Source of the DNA: Bacillota bacterium
GTDB lineage: Bacteria; Bacillota; Clostridia; Tissierellales; Peptoniphilaceae
Assembly (NCBI GenBank): GCA_030532225.1
Contig: JAUNLQ010000014.1
Coordinates: 1 to 34,313, forward strand
Direction of reading: 5' to 3'
DNA: 34,313 nucleotides
Shown here: positions 24,245-32,498 of the stretch, piece after piece
Layout: the number at the start of each line of letters is the position of its first letter
Numbering within the stretch: the first letter of the stretch is position 1
The notes under the pieces: generated by a model
What the model saw: only the letters and a program-made list of their open reading frames with translations
The model's database searches: none
Told to the model about the DNA's origin: nothing
Position numbers and translations under genes: made by a program

Positions 24245-25687
24245 ATGAATTATTCTGAACTGTTAACTTATCTTATTGATATAACGGATTTGAAGCTAAA
24301 GGATATTTCTGGCTATATTAATTATGATGTGTCTTATATTTCTAAATGGACCAATGGCCATAATCTTCCAACTGTTAAACAAAATACATATATTTCAAAG
24401 GTCCTTGCTGATGTGTTCTCTACTGTAATTTTTAATAATGGTTTAGAGGACAAGGTTAAGAATTTGTTTAAATCTAAGTTAGATCTTTCTTCAAAGACTA
24501 TTTTGAGAAAGAGGATTTATAATGCCTTAATATCTGCTTATTTTTGTTCTGAAAATTCCAACAAGCAAGTCTTTCCTGCTGATGATTTTCTAATTATGGG
24601 CGAAGATAATATTACTGAATTTATTTATAAGGCTTTTTCTTCCCCTATTAATAATGAAAAGGTAGTTGTGTATTCTACTCTTGATATTGATTATTTAGAG
24701 TATTTGTTAGATTTTGATGATAATTTTGTTTTATTTTCTAACGAGGCAGTTGTGGATCTTAATTTTATTGTTAATAAGTCTGATGATATTTTGACTTTTG
24801 ATTCTAGGGCTTCTTCTATTAGCATGCTATCTCACAGCTTCTTTTATGATTTTAATATTTATAGGTATCCTTTTGATAAAAGGTCTTTTGGCCAATTTGT
24901 TTATGTTAAGGACAAGTTTATTTTGTTCTTTTCTATGGATGCTAATAATAGGCCAGTCTTGATTTCTTTTTCTAAAAGCAAGGCAGCCTTGAGTCTGGCA
25001 GATAGTCTTGTGGAAAGTATTTTTTTAGAAGAATATACTGTTGCTAAGACTGTTAGCAATTATGATTATTTTGATGTTTTTTTGAGAAACAATTTGTATC
25101 CTAATACTGAGCTTTATATTTTTATTAGCTTTTTTGATGGATATTTCTTACCTAAGTCTTTGTTGGAGAGGTTACTAGCCAAAAGAAAGATTAGCGACTT
25201 TGAAAAAAATTCTCTGAGAAATTTATTGAAGATCCAAAAGCATTTTGTCGGTAGTTTAAGTAATTATATTGCTGTCAATTTTTCTCCTCTGTGTTGCTGT
25301 ATGAGCAAGAGAGAGATTTGTCTAGGCAATTATACTTTTAAGCTTACTAAAAAGGAATTTGATAGCTATATTAATACGGCTCTAGATAATATTGCTGATT
25401 ATTCTGACCATAGTTTTTATTTTATTAATTCTAATTCTATTTTTTCTGGTGAGTGCGACTACCCTATTAACATTTTTATTTCTGAAAACTTCTTTGTTTG
25501 TAAGAAAATTTCTTCTCAAAAAGATAATAATGACAAGTATTTTATTTCTGGTGATCCTAGTATTGTGGCTACTGGAAAGAAAATGTTTTTTGATATTAAT
25601 GAAAGTTCTCTTGTAGATATGGTAGATAATACTACTGTTTTAAATAATCTGCTTTCCAATTATGAGGCTTTGAATCTTATTGACTAA
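24245..25687 (+). CDS. HTH protein with unrecognised C-terminal region, likely pilus regulator
   Basis: 480 residues. The N-terminal 60 read as an XRE-like helix-turn-helix: LTYLIDITDLKLKDISGYINYDVSYISKWTNGHNLPT, with DVSYISKWTNG as recognition helix. The remaining 400 residues are aromatic-rich, without signal peptide or membrane segment, and match no domain I can name. They include a cysteine cluster at 350-352 (LCCCMSKREICLG, with Cys359) and Cys404 and Cys419. The frame opens at 24,140, but the predicted promoter lies within that extension and GGAG sits ten bases before the ATG at 24,245. It is divergent from the tip adhesin and convergent with the sortases, splitting the pilus genes, so a regulatory role in piliation is likely. 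Large HTH proteins of this build near sortase loci in anaerobic cocci are largely uncharacterised. Confidence 0.75.
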   Translation: MNYSELLTYLIDITDLKLKDISGYINYDVSYISKWTNGHNLPTVKQNTYISKVLADVFSTVIFNNGLEDKVKNLFKSKLDLSSKTILRKRIYNALISAYFCSENSNKQVFPADDFLIMGEDNITEFIYKAFSSPINNEKVVVYSTLDIDYLEYLLDFDDNFVLFSNEAVVDLNFIVNKSDDILTFDSRASSISMLSHSFFYDFNIYRYPFDKRSFGQFVYVKDKFILFFSMDANNRPVLISFSKSKAALSLADSLVESIFLEEYTVAKTVSNYDYFDVFLRNNLYPNTELYIFISFFDGYFLPKSLLERLLAKRKISDFEKNSLRNLLKIQKHFVGSLSNYIAVNFSPLCCCMSKREICLGNYTFKLTKKEFDSYINTALDNIADYSDHSFYFINSNSIFSGECDYPINIFISENFFVCKKISSQKDNNDKYFISGDPSIVATGKKMFFDINESSLVDMVDNTTVLNNLLSNYEALNLID

Positions 25688-25694
25688 TATAAAA

Positions 25695-25732
25695 AGGCAC
25701 CTGCTAATTTCCTTTTAGCAAGTGTCTTTTTT
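25695..25732. terminator. Bidirectional terminator between HTH gene and sortases
   Basis: GGCACCTGCTAA (25696-25707) pairs imperfectly with TTAGCAAGTGTC (25715-25726). Seven T follow on the plus strand and TTTTT follows on the minus strand, so the hairpin can end both converging transcripts. Confidence 0.85.
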
Positions 25733-26640
25733 TACTGGTTTCTTTTCCCTTTTATTAAATATTTTATAAAGCTAATTATTGAGATTATTAGTCCTAGGCT
25801 TAGTAGGCCAGTTATTATATATATTATCTTGTTTAGCTTTTTGCTTGTTGGAGATTTTTCCACTTTTATTTGTGAGGGTCTAGGACTTTCTTGGTCTTTT
25901 TGGGCTTCTTGTGTTTCTGTTTGCAGATTTTCTGCTCCTATATTTTCTTTTTCTTCTATTATTCTTTGGCCATTTACTAAGAGTCTGTCAGGTCTTGGTG
26001 GTCCAAAGGGATGGCAGGTTAAGAGGGTAACTATGTCCTGGTCTTCTTTTGGGCTTAGTTTGTCCCAATCTGATGGCCCTATTACTTCTTTGTCTGTTAC
26101 TTGATATTTTAGCTGTTCTACTCCATTGTCTATAAAAAATATATCCCCTGCTTGTAAATCGTCTAGATACAAAAACATTACGTCATTATACCAGCCTCTG
26201 TGGCCTGCTAGTACTGACCTTGTTCCCTGGCCTCCTATTGGCAGAGACGTTCCGTCTATTTGGCTTATGCCCATGGCTAGGTGGTCATTTGTTGCATCTA
26301 AATAGATGGGTCTTATTATGTCTAGTTTGGGAATTATTAGGTATGAAAATACTTGGTCTTGGTCAAAGTTTTCTATTTCATAGCTGCCCTTGTAGTTTTC
26401 TACTGTAAAAGGGTCTAGGGCTGATAGTTGGTCATGGTTTTTTATTTTGTTGTTGTAGGCTTCTAGGTCTTCTTGGAAGTTCATTTGGTCTACTTGGGTG
26501 CTGTAGTCTTCTTTAAAGGCTTGGTAGCTTTTTTGGGCTGTAAGATTGTTCCAAGTCATTCCAAAAAAACCTATTAAGGGTATTAGGATTCCAAATATTA
26601 TTAGTAGATGCCCAAGTATCCCTTTTATACTTATTTTCAT
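25732..26640 (-). CDS. srtC: Class C sortase, divergent member
   Basis: 302 residues with an N-terminal membrane segment (about 9-27), an extracellular transpeptidase domain and a C-terminal membrane segment (about 272-292) typical of class C. The lid motif is LDPFT (Asp76-Phe78). The catalytic triad is visible as LAGHRGW (His147), TLLTCHPFG (Cys209) and PPRPDRLLV (Arg219). CHPFGPPRPDR differs from the CTPY.INSHR form of the other two sortases here, so it may be specialised, for example in joining base or tip. It is the last gene of the three-sortase operon, eight bases after its neighbour, with AGGAGG before the ATG. Confidence 0.93.
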   Translation of the reverse strand: MKISIKGILGHLLIIFGILIPLIGFFGMTWNNLTAQKSYQAFKEDYSTQVDQMNFQEDLEAYNNKIKNHDQLSALDPFTVENYKGSYEIENFDQDQVFSYLIIPKLDIIRPIYLDATNDHLAMGISQIDGTSLPIGGQGTRSVLAGHRGWYNDVMFLYLDDLQAGDIFFIDNGVEQLKYQVTDKEVIGPSDWDKLSPKEDQDIVTLLTCHPFGPPRPDRLLVNGQRIIEEKENIGAENLQTETQEAQKDQESPRPSQIKVEKSPTSKKLNKIIYIITGLLSLGLIISIISFIKYLIKGKRNQ

Positions 26641-26648
26641 TTTGCCTC

Positions 26649-27518
26649 CTATTTTTTATCAAAGTTTTCTACCTTTTTCTTGGTCTTTCTGTAGCTGTAT
26701 AGATAGTACAGGGCTACTAGGCTTACTAGGATTAGAAGCCCAATTATATATGGTAGATAGCTTTGATAGATGTTGTTAGTTTCTGTTGTTGCTAGTTGGT
26801 CTTCTATTACTGGAGGAACATAGTCTATTCTGTGGCCTCTTACTAGGAGTCTGTGGGAGTTTATCATATAAGGTGTACAAGTTAGAAGGGTCATTAAGTC
26901 CTCTCCTTCTACTACCAAAACTGGCTCAAAGTCCCATGGCTCAACTGTTAGTATTTGGTCTACTTGGTAGGCTAAAACTGTTTCTAAGTTGTGGAAATAG
27001 AAGATATCTCCCATTTTCAACTTGTCCAGGTCTCTAAAAAGCTTGGCTTTTGGAAGGCCTCTATGGGCTGTTATAACTGCGTGGCTAGACTGACCTCCTA
27101 CTGGCAGGGATGTTCCTTCAAGATGGCCTGCTGCTCTTTCTAAAACTGAGTCAGAACTTCCTGCATATACTGGCAACTTCTGCTGTATTTGGGGTATTTC
27201 TACAAATCCAATTTTTTCTTCGATTTCTAACATACGGGCATATTCTGCTATACCCTCTTTTTCTTTTTCTGTGTATGGATCTGACAGCCTTGATGGATCT
27301 AGGGTGTTGTTGTACTGTCTTGCTAGCTCTATCTTTTTTATCTTGTCTTCTGTAGACATTTGACTTTTTCCACTTATAAAGTCATTAACTTCACTTGTGT
27401 GAACTTGTCTATAGTATAGGTTAGATATTATTGGATAAAGGGCTACTAAAAATCCAAGTACAAAAATCACAAACAAGGCTAGTTTTTTGTAGTTAATGTT
27501 TTTATTTTTTCTTGTCAT
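26649..27518 (-). CDS. srtC: Class C pilus sortase
   Basis: 289 residues with membrane segments at about 12-30 and 252-270. The lid is LSDPYTEKEKEG (Asp80-Tyr82), the catalytic residues are ITAHRGLP (His152), LLTCTPYMINSHRLLVRGHR (Cys214, Arg223). Class C sortases polymerise pilins by attacking the LPXTG-like signal and passing the subunit to a pilin lysine. The two CTP-type sortases are similar along their length and look like an old tandem duplication. Start is weakly supported (AGAGTGA upstream); 16 bases separate it from the preceding gene. Confidence 0.94.
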   Translation of the reverse strand: MTRKNKNINYKKLALFVIFVLGFLVALYPIISNLYYRQVHTSEVNDFISGKSQMSTEDKIKKIELARQYNNTLDPSRLSDPYTEKEKEGIAEYARMLEIEEKIGFVEIPQIQQKLPVYAGSSDSVLERAAGHLEGTSLPVGGQSSHAVITAHRGLPKAKLFRDLDKLKMGDIFYFHNLETVLAYQVDQILTVEPWDFEPVLVVEGEDLMTLLTCTPYMINSHRLLVRGHRIDYVPPVIEDQLATTETNNIYQSYLPYIIGLLILVSLVALYYLYSYRKTKKKVENFDKK

Positions 27519-27534
27519 TTTTTCACTCTGGTTT

Positions 27535-28521
27535 TTATTTTTTTGTAAAGTTGTCTATTACTTCTTGGTCTATTTTTTGTCTTTCTTCTTTGGCTTTTTT
27601 CTCTTTGTTAAGTCTTTTTAGTTCTTTTTCTACTTTTTTCTTCTTTCTTCTTATGGCAATTATTATAATTAAGAGTATAAAAATTATTGCCAAGGCTATA
27701 TAGAACATATATCTGTATTGGAAGGCAGCTACATTGTCTGCTATAAATTGTTCTTCTACTGCTGGAATATAGTCTATTCTGTGGCCCCTAACTATTAGTC
27801 TGTGAGTGTTTATCATTATTGGTGTACAGGTTAATAGGGTGGCGTAGTCGTGGCCTGGCACTATAAGCAAGTCTTGAAAGTTTGATGGGTCTATGGTCAG
27901 GATTTGGTCTACTTGGTAGGCTAGGACTCCTTCTATATTGTGGATATAGAATTTGTCTCCAATTTCTAGCTTGTTTAGGTCTGTAAATAGTCTAGCTGTT
28001 GGAAGGCCTGAATGGGCTGTTATTACTGTGTGGGAAGAGTTGCCTCCTATTGGTAGAGAGGTTCCTTCTAAGTGTCCTGCTCCTTTTTGGAGAACTTCTT
28101 CGTTGGTTCCTGCATATATTGGGATGTTAGTGTCAATTTTTGGGATTTGAACGTGGCCTATTTTTTCGTTAAGCTCTAGCATCCTAGCATATTCTGCTCT
28201 TCCTGCTGCCTTTTCTTCTTCTGAATACGGATCTTCTGTTACCTCGTTAGTTAAAGATTCATTAAAGGCTCTGGCCAGCTCCATACGTCTTTCTATTTCT
28301 GCTGGATCTAATTTTTCCCTAGCAGCCTTAAAGTCTGTTATTTGGTTATTGGCTTCAACTCTGTAATAAAGCCTGGATATTATTGGATAAGACAAAACTG
28401 CCAATCCTAACAAAAAAATAAGTACAAAGGGCCATTTTCTCTTTTTCTTTTTTTTGGATTTCTTCTTTGTTTTTTTCTTGGCTTCTGCTTCTGTCTGTAG
28501 ATATTTTTCTTCCTTCATCAT
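27535..28521 (-). CDS. srtC: Class C pilus sortase with long lysine-rich ends
   Basis: 328 residues. The cytoplasmic N-terminus is very basic (KKKTKKKSKKKKKRK, 15-29), followed by a membrane segment (31-50), the lid TEDPYSEEE (Asp97-Tyr99), and the triad His170 (ITAHSGLP), Cys232 (LLTCTPIMINTHR) and Arg241. A C-terminal membrane segment (271-290) is followed by a 38-residue charged, coiled-coil-prone tail (RRKKKKVEKELKRLNKEKKAKEERQKID). It is the first gene of the sortase operon; AAAGGTGAT precedes the ATG. The basic extensions on both ends are longer than in its neighbours. Confidence 0.94.
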   Translation of the reverse strand: MMKEEKYLQTEAEAKKKTKKKSKKKKKRKWPFVLIFLLGLAVLSYPIISRLYYRVEANNQITDFKAAREKLDPAEIERRMELARAFNESLTNEVTEDPYSEEEKAAGRAEYARMLELNEKIGHVQIPKIDTNIPIYAGTNEEVLQKGAGHLEGTSLPIGGNSSHTVITAHSGLPTARLFTDLNKLEIGDKFYIHNIEGVLAYQVDQILTIDPSNFQDLLIVPGHDYATLLTCTPIMINTHRLIVRGHRIDYIPAVEEQFIADNVAAFQYRYMFYIALAIIFILLIIIIAIRRKKKKVEKELKRLNKEKKAKEERQKIDQEVIDNFTKK

Positions 28522-28906
28522 ATCACCTTTTGTTTTCTATCTATATAAAGTTAAAATGACTATCCTTTTTTATTATGTATAAAAATTTACTGCCTCTTAT
28601 GTTTTTATATTCTACTAGATAATTGTAAAATAACCAAGATATATTTTTTTCTAAAATTTTTTGATCAAGAAAAAAGCAGCTACAAAAGTAACTGCTGGAG
28701 ATAGAATTCTTGTTTAAAATGAATATTTTCTTGTGCAAAAACTAAATTTCTTGCCCATGTGTTTTCTCTTATATTTTTATATCAGGAAAATGGTCTTTTA
28801 TAATGGAATTTTCTTGGGTTTTTATTGTTGCAAATTTTTTGTTTAGGTCTAGTGTTTTAACACTAATCTATAATTTTACTTTAAAGTCTAAAAGTTCTTT
28901 TTCTTC
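28522..28906. other. Intergenic region upstream of the sortase operon
   Basis: About 385 very AT-rich bases. TTGGTT-17-TAGAAT on the minus strand near 28,615-28,645 is a weak candidate promoter for the sortases. The dyad TAGTGTT-TT-AACACTA lies at 28,850-28,865. The 65-codon open frame at 28,541-28,738 has no ribosome binding site or recognisable product and is not accepted as a gene. Confidence 0.45.
28850..28865. repeat. Inverted repeat TAGTGTT-TT-AACACTA
   Basis: Two seven-base arms with a two-base spacer, 40 bases after the stop of the small membrane protein and about 330 bases before the sortases. No T-run follows on either strand, so it is not a clear terminator. The arms match the half-sites of the palindrome in front of the catalase, in the opposite arrangement. 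Confidence 0.45.
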
Positions 28907-29134
28907 CTATTTATAATTTTTCCAAAAAAATCTTTCCATAAGTCCTAAAATAATTCCAATTACAAATGAAATCAAGGACTTAAATAAAACCATATGCTTT
29001 AAACTTGCAAAAAAATATTCTAAAGGTGGAGCTTCTAATTTTATTCTAAAGGCTGAGATGCAAAATGAAAGAAATAAATAAGCTCCAACAAAACCTATGA
29101 AAAATAAAATTAAAAAAAATAGTCTTCTTTTCAT
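28907..29134 (-). CDS. Small two-helix membrane protein, unknown function
   Basis: 75 residues with two hydrophobic segments (about 5-28 and 49-66) joined by the linker RIKLEAPPLEYFFASLKHMV. GGAG eight bases before the ATG supports translation. It follows the 135-residue membrane protein gene in the same direction after about 50 bases that contain an AT-only inverted repeat. No family recognised and no motif visible. It is probably real given the ribosome binding site and clean membrane topology. Confidence 0.55.
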   Translation of the reverse strand: MKRRLFFLILFFIGFVGAYLFLSFCISAFRIKLEAPPLEYFFASLKHMVLFKSLISFVIGIILGLMERFFWKNYK

Positions 29135-29151
29135 TTCCGAGCTCCTGTTTT

Positions 29152-29173
29152 AAAATAATTTGCTAATTATTTT
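29152..29173 (-). repeat. AT-only inverted repeat between two membrane protein genes
   Basis: AAAATAATT (29152-29160) and AATTATTTT (29165-29173) are perfect arms around TGCT. The minus-strand continuation is AAAACAGG rather than T-rich, so it is a weak terminator at best. Confidence 0.35.
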
Positions 29174-29181
29174 ATAGCATC

Positions 29182-29589
29182 TTACATAACTGTAGGTCCG
29201 CCATCTATTGGATTTCTATATGTAAAATCCCTGGAAAAAGCCAATATTAGTCCTACTACAAATGGAAATAATACATATAAAATTGCTATTACTTCTGATC
29301 TTGTATAAGCTTTTGCGAACCTATAATTCATAATAATTAGGGCAAGTGCATTTGCTCCAGGCACAAAAAATAGAAGGAAAAGTAAGATGGACGGAAGTCC
29401 CTTTCCTATTTTTATCTTTTGCCATAAGTTACAAAAAGGAATTATAGACCAAAGACCAGAAATACCTGCCCTAGAAAAAAGAACCCAGTCTGCAATTAGA
29501 TTCAGTCCTATCATAAAAATCAAAATCATAAAATATGAAGCAAAAAATATTGGGAAAAAATCTGGATTATGGGCTAAGCCAGGGTACAT
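29182..29589 (-). CDS. DUF5684-like integral membrane protein
   Basis: 135 residues with about four hydrophobic segments. The element ADWVLFSRAGISGLWSIIPFCNLWQKIKIG matches the pattern (W.iF.kAG.pGW..liP.yN) of DUF5684 proteins, which often carry this as a membrane-embedded signature; function is unknown. The longest frame begins at 29,610, but GGAGG lies within that extension and is placed exactly for the ATG at 29,589, so MYPGLAHNPDFF is the better N-terminus. It ends with NPIDGGPTVM. It stands alone or with the 75-residue protein that follows; nothing links it to the pilus. Confidence 0.75.
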   Translation of the reverse strand: MYPGLAHNPDFFPIFFASYFMILIFMIGLNLIADWVLFSRAGISGLWSIIPFCNLWQKIKIGKGLPSILLFLLFFVPGANALALIIMNYRFAKAYTRSEVIAILYVLFPFVVGLILAFSRDFTYRNPIDGGPTVM

Positions 29590-29718
29590 AGTAAACCTCC
29601 GTTTTTTCAAATATTATACTAATATAATTAAAATTATAACATAACTGACTTAGTTTTGAAAATTTCTATAAGGTTTGTTATTTTTATTATAAACTTTAAT
29701 TTTTCCTAATAAAATAAA

Positions 29719-29761
29719 GTCTATTTTGAAATAACTAGAAAAGATAATTTTCAAAATAGAC
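29719..29761 (-). terminator. Terminator of the ADP-ribosylglycohydrolase gene
   Basis: A perfect 13-base stem pairs GTCTATTTTGAAA (29719-29731) with TTTCAAAATAGAC (29749-29761). TTTATTTTATT follows on the minus strand. It lies about 53 bases after the stop codon. Confidence 0.8.
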
Positions 29762-29814
29762 CTTTCTTCTTAATTATTAGAATTTTTCTTATCTATACCA
29801 TCCTTCTAGCAAAA

Positions 29815-30621
29815 TTATTTACTTTTTACTAGCCTCTCAAAATTATCAAGAACAGTTAGCATATCTTGAGGAAGTCTAGTCCTAGCTTCCTTTTTTAAAA
29901 AGTCAGGCACCCCATAAAAAGCCTCTGCAATGGAAGCTGCTATACAAGTTAGGGTATCAGCATCTCCACCAAGAGACACAGCTGTCCTAATTACATCTTC
30001 AAAATCCTGACCTTCTAAAAAAGCTGTAATAGCTTCTGGTACAGTTTCTTGGCAGGATTCTACATGATGGTAGTTAGGTCTAATTTCATCACAAGTTCTA
30101 GATAAGTCATAAGAAAATTCTTTGATAATATAGTTTTTTATTTCATCTTTTGAGGCTCCAGTCCTAGCCAAGTAAATGGCTGCAGCAGTTACTTCAGCAC
30201 CCTTTATGCCTTCAGGGTGGTTGTGGGTTACTTGGGCTGTAAGGCTGGCGATTTTTCTAGTTTCTTCTAGGCTTTCATAAAGCCAGCCAGCTGCAGAAAC
30301 CCTCATAGCAGATCCATTGCCATAGCTTCCATAAGGCTTTGGGTCTTTTTGAAGAAATAACCATTTGAAAAATCTGTTGCCATAGCCTGCATCTGGATAC
30401 TTCCCTGCCCATTTTCTCATAGAATCTGAAACTTTCTCTTCAACTCTAGGCTCATTTGCATCTGAATCTAGATTAAGAAGAGCCTCAGCCACTGCTATTG
30501 TCATAACAGAATCATCTGTAAATTGAGACCATCTGGTGAACAAAGGAAAATCCTTTGACTTATTTCCCCTATCAAACTCAAAAGGAGACCCAATTATATC
30601 CCCTAAAATAGCTCCGTACAT
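29815..30621 (-). CDS. ADP-ribosylglycohydrolase family protein (DraG/ARH-like)
   Basis: 268 residues from the ATG at 30,621, which has GGGAGG six bases upstream; the 11-residue extension to 30,654 is not supported. The family metal sites are visible: MYGAILGDIIGSPFEF at the N-terminus, QFTDDSVMTIAVAEALL (the DD pair), and GGDADTLTCIAASIAEAFYG near the C-terminus, whose aspartates complete the di-magnesium centre. YGNGSAMRVSAAGWLY and TAQVTHNHPEG are further conserved blocks. Such enzymes remove ADP-ribose from proteins or nucleic acids in the cytoplasm. No ADP-ribosyltransferase partner is seen nearby, so the substrate is unknown. Confidence 0.95.
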   Translation of the reverse strand: MYGAILGDIIGSPFEFDRGNKSKDFPLFTRWSQFTDDSVMTIAVAEALLNLDSDANEPRVEEKVSDSMRKWAGKYPDAGYGNRFFKWLFLQKDPKPYGSYGNGSAMRVSAAGWLYESLEETRKIASLTAQVTHNHPEGIKGAEVTAAAIYLARTGASKDEIKNYIIKEFSYDLSRTCDEIRPNYHHVESCQETVPEAITAFLEGQDFEDVIRTAVSLGGDADTLTCIAASIAEAFYGVPDFLKKEARTRLPQDMLTVLDNFERLVKSK

Positions 30622-30743
30622 AGAATACCTCCCTAGATTTATTGTTTTTTGCAATTTTTTTGTTTTATTTGTTAAGCTCGTTATAAGAGTAATTCGGTTT
30701 TAAATTATTATCCTATCCCGTTTTTAATTTAGCAGAAGTATAG

Positions 30744-32498
30744 TTATATAAGAATTTGGCACAACTGGTCCTTTAGTAGTTTTCTTCTCTCTTCCATAAC
30801 TTGAAGATAGTTTTCATATGAATATTCAATGTTGGGAAGATAGTGGATTGTTCTATAGTTAATTTTTTCATATTCTGTACTTTGATGTTTTTCAAACCAT
30901 TCATAGAAATCTGTATCTAGTTTTTCTTCATTTAATTTTGCTGCTAACAATTGAAGATTTGCAATATTATTTACAGATTCAATATATTCATCAATTTTGT
31001 TTTCTTCTATTTCCTGTTTTTGTAAGTATCTCTTGTTAAATTTGCTCTTTGGATAAATATGATCAATATGAAACTTATTATTGAAATCCAATGAAGGATA
31101 TAACAGCATCAAAGTGGATAAAGTATCACTTTTACCATATTTCAAATTTAGTAAAAATTCATTAATGTCATCTTCAGTAAACAAAATTGATTTATTTGTG
31201 CCTTTAAATTTTTCTTGAATCTTTTCCAGCGGGAATTCATTGGTCCCATTATCCTCTATTATTTTTCTAATTGTCCTTAAAACATTATCAGACTGGCCAC
31301 TAAATACTTTTTTTAGGAGTGAAGAAATAAGCCACTTTTTTATTTTTTCTTTGTCTTTCTTATTGTTTCCTGATTCAACAAAATTATCTGGATTACCAAT
31401 TAACATGAGATAATAAGCAATAGGTATTAATGCATTGTTAGATGATAATGTTTCACCAGAATAACCAAAGGAAGAAACTAATAAAACGGCTTGCCTAACA
31501 GTCTTTTTTATGTGATCCCATTGAGATTCAATCGTAGACATATTTTTTTTGTTAAAATTATCAACTTTAAAAGCAATATCTTTCAAATTACTTAAAACCA
31601 AAGCTGCCTTTAAAACAAAATCTTTATCAATTCTAAAACCATCTCCAATTTTGTTTACTTCATCAACAAATTCTATTATTTCTTCTCTTGCATCATGGTT
31701 GTCCCACTGTGCAGATGCTATTGACAAAAGTAAATCAGAGTAATTAAGTTTTGTTCCTCCACTGTTAACTCTAATGAAAATATTCAATACTTTATCTAAC
31801 TCAGTAGAGTCCTCTTTATAATAACTAATAGTACCTGCTTTATTAATTATATTATATAGTTTAGAAAGAGCATTAATGGCAAATCTTGATTGTTCTTTTG
31901 AGTAATCAAAATAGTCAGAAAAGCTAATATTATCATTTACATACAAAGATACGTCTCCATCTTCTTTCATTTCTAATATTTTTCCAACTTCAAACCAATA
32001 GTTATTTTCATCATTTTTTACTTCTTTTGGTATTAAAAACCTAAAATCATATTTATTATCACTATTATTAGGTTCGCCCAATAAATTTAGATATAATTTT
32101 CTTGTAGGGTATGCATTTGGATTACTTCTAGAAACATATTTACGTTTATATGCATACGTTCCTTTTAAGCCTAAATAAATTGATGTTAATCTTTGTTGTC
32201 CATCTAAAACAGCAATTACTCCATCAGAACCTTTTAAATCTACTTTTTCATTATGTTTTTTTGTCACCTCATGATAGCTTTTCATAAAAGCATAAAAATC
32301 ATAATCTCCTACATGTTCTTTACTAATTTCCCAAAAAAGAAATGTTCCAATAGGATACTCTCTCATTAAAGAATCAAATAATTTTTCAATTTGTTCAGCA
32401 TCCCATACATATTCGCGTTGAATAGAAGGTAATACATATCTATTTGAAGAAATATCCTTAATTACCTTTGCAATTGTGAGTGGTGTTTCGTAAGCCAT
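30744..32498 (-). CDS. DUF262/DUF1524 nuclease, GmrSD- or SspE-like defence protein
   Basis: 584 residues. The N-terminal DUF262 domain has the LPSIQREYVWDAEQIEKLFDSLMREYPIGTFLFW block (IQR at 26-28) and VLDGQQRLTSIYLGL (DGQQR at 99-103), the nucleotide-binding/NTPase motif of GmrS- and SspE-type proteins. The C-terminal DUF1524 HNH-like domain reads FHIDHIYPKSKF (His477, Asp479, His480), the catalytic nuclease centre, followed by NIANLQLLAAKLNEEK. Relatives cut DNA with modified cytosines or are stimulated by phosphorothioated DNA, as anti-phage systems. No methyltransferase, dnd/ssp genes or other restriction subunits are present, so it would act alone. A TTG at 32,501 is in frame but GGAGG is better spaced for the ATG at 32,498. 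Confidence 0.88.
   Translation of the reverse strand: MAYETPLTIAKVIKDISSNRYVLPSIQREYVWDAEQIEKLFDSLMREYPIGTFLFWEISKEHVGDYDFYAFMKSYHEVTKKHNEKVDLKGSDGVIAVLDGQQRLTSIYLGLKGTYAYKRKYVSRSNPNAYPTRKLYLNLLGEPNNSDNKYDFRFLIPKEVKNDENNYWFEVGKILEMKEDGDVSLYVNDNISFSDYFDYSKEQSRFAINALSKLYNIINKAGTISYYKEDSTELDKVLNIFIRVNSGGTKLNYSDLLLSIASAQWDNHDAREEIIEFVDEVNKIGDGFRIDKDFVLKAALVLSNLKDIAFKVDNFNKKNMSTIESQWDHIKKTVRQAVLLVSSFGYSGETLSSNNALIPIAYYLMLIGNPDNFVESGNNKKDKEKIKKWLISSLLKKVFSGQSDNVLRTIRKIIEDNGTNEFPLEKIQEKFKGTNKSILFTEDDINEFLLNLKYGKSDTLSTLMLLYPSLDFNNKFHIDHIYPKSKFNKRYLQKQEIEENKIDEYIESVNNIANLQLLAAKLNEEKLDTDFYEWFEKHQSTEYEKINYRTIHYLPNIEYSYENYLQVMEERRKLLKDQLCQILI

Noticed and set aside
28541..28738. 65-codon minus-strand open frame upstream of the sortases
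   Set aside because: No ribosome binding site, no hydrophobic or domain pattern, very AT-driven composition, and it overlaps the likely sortase promoter.
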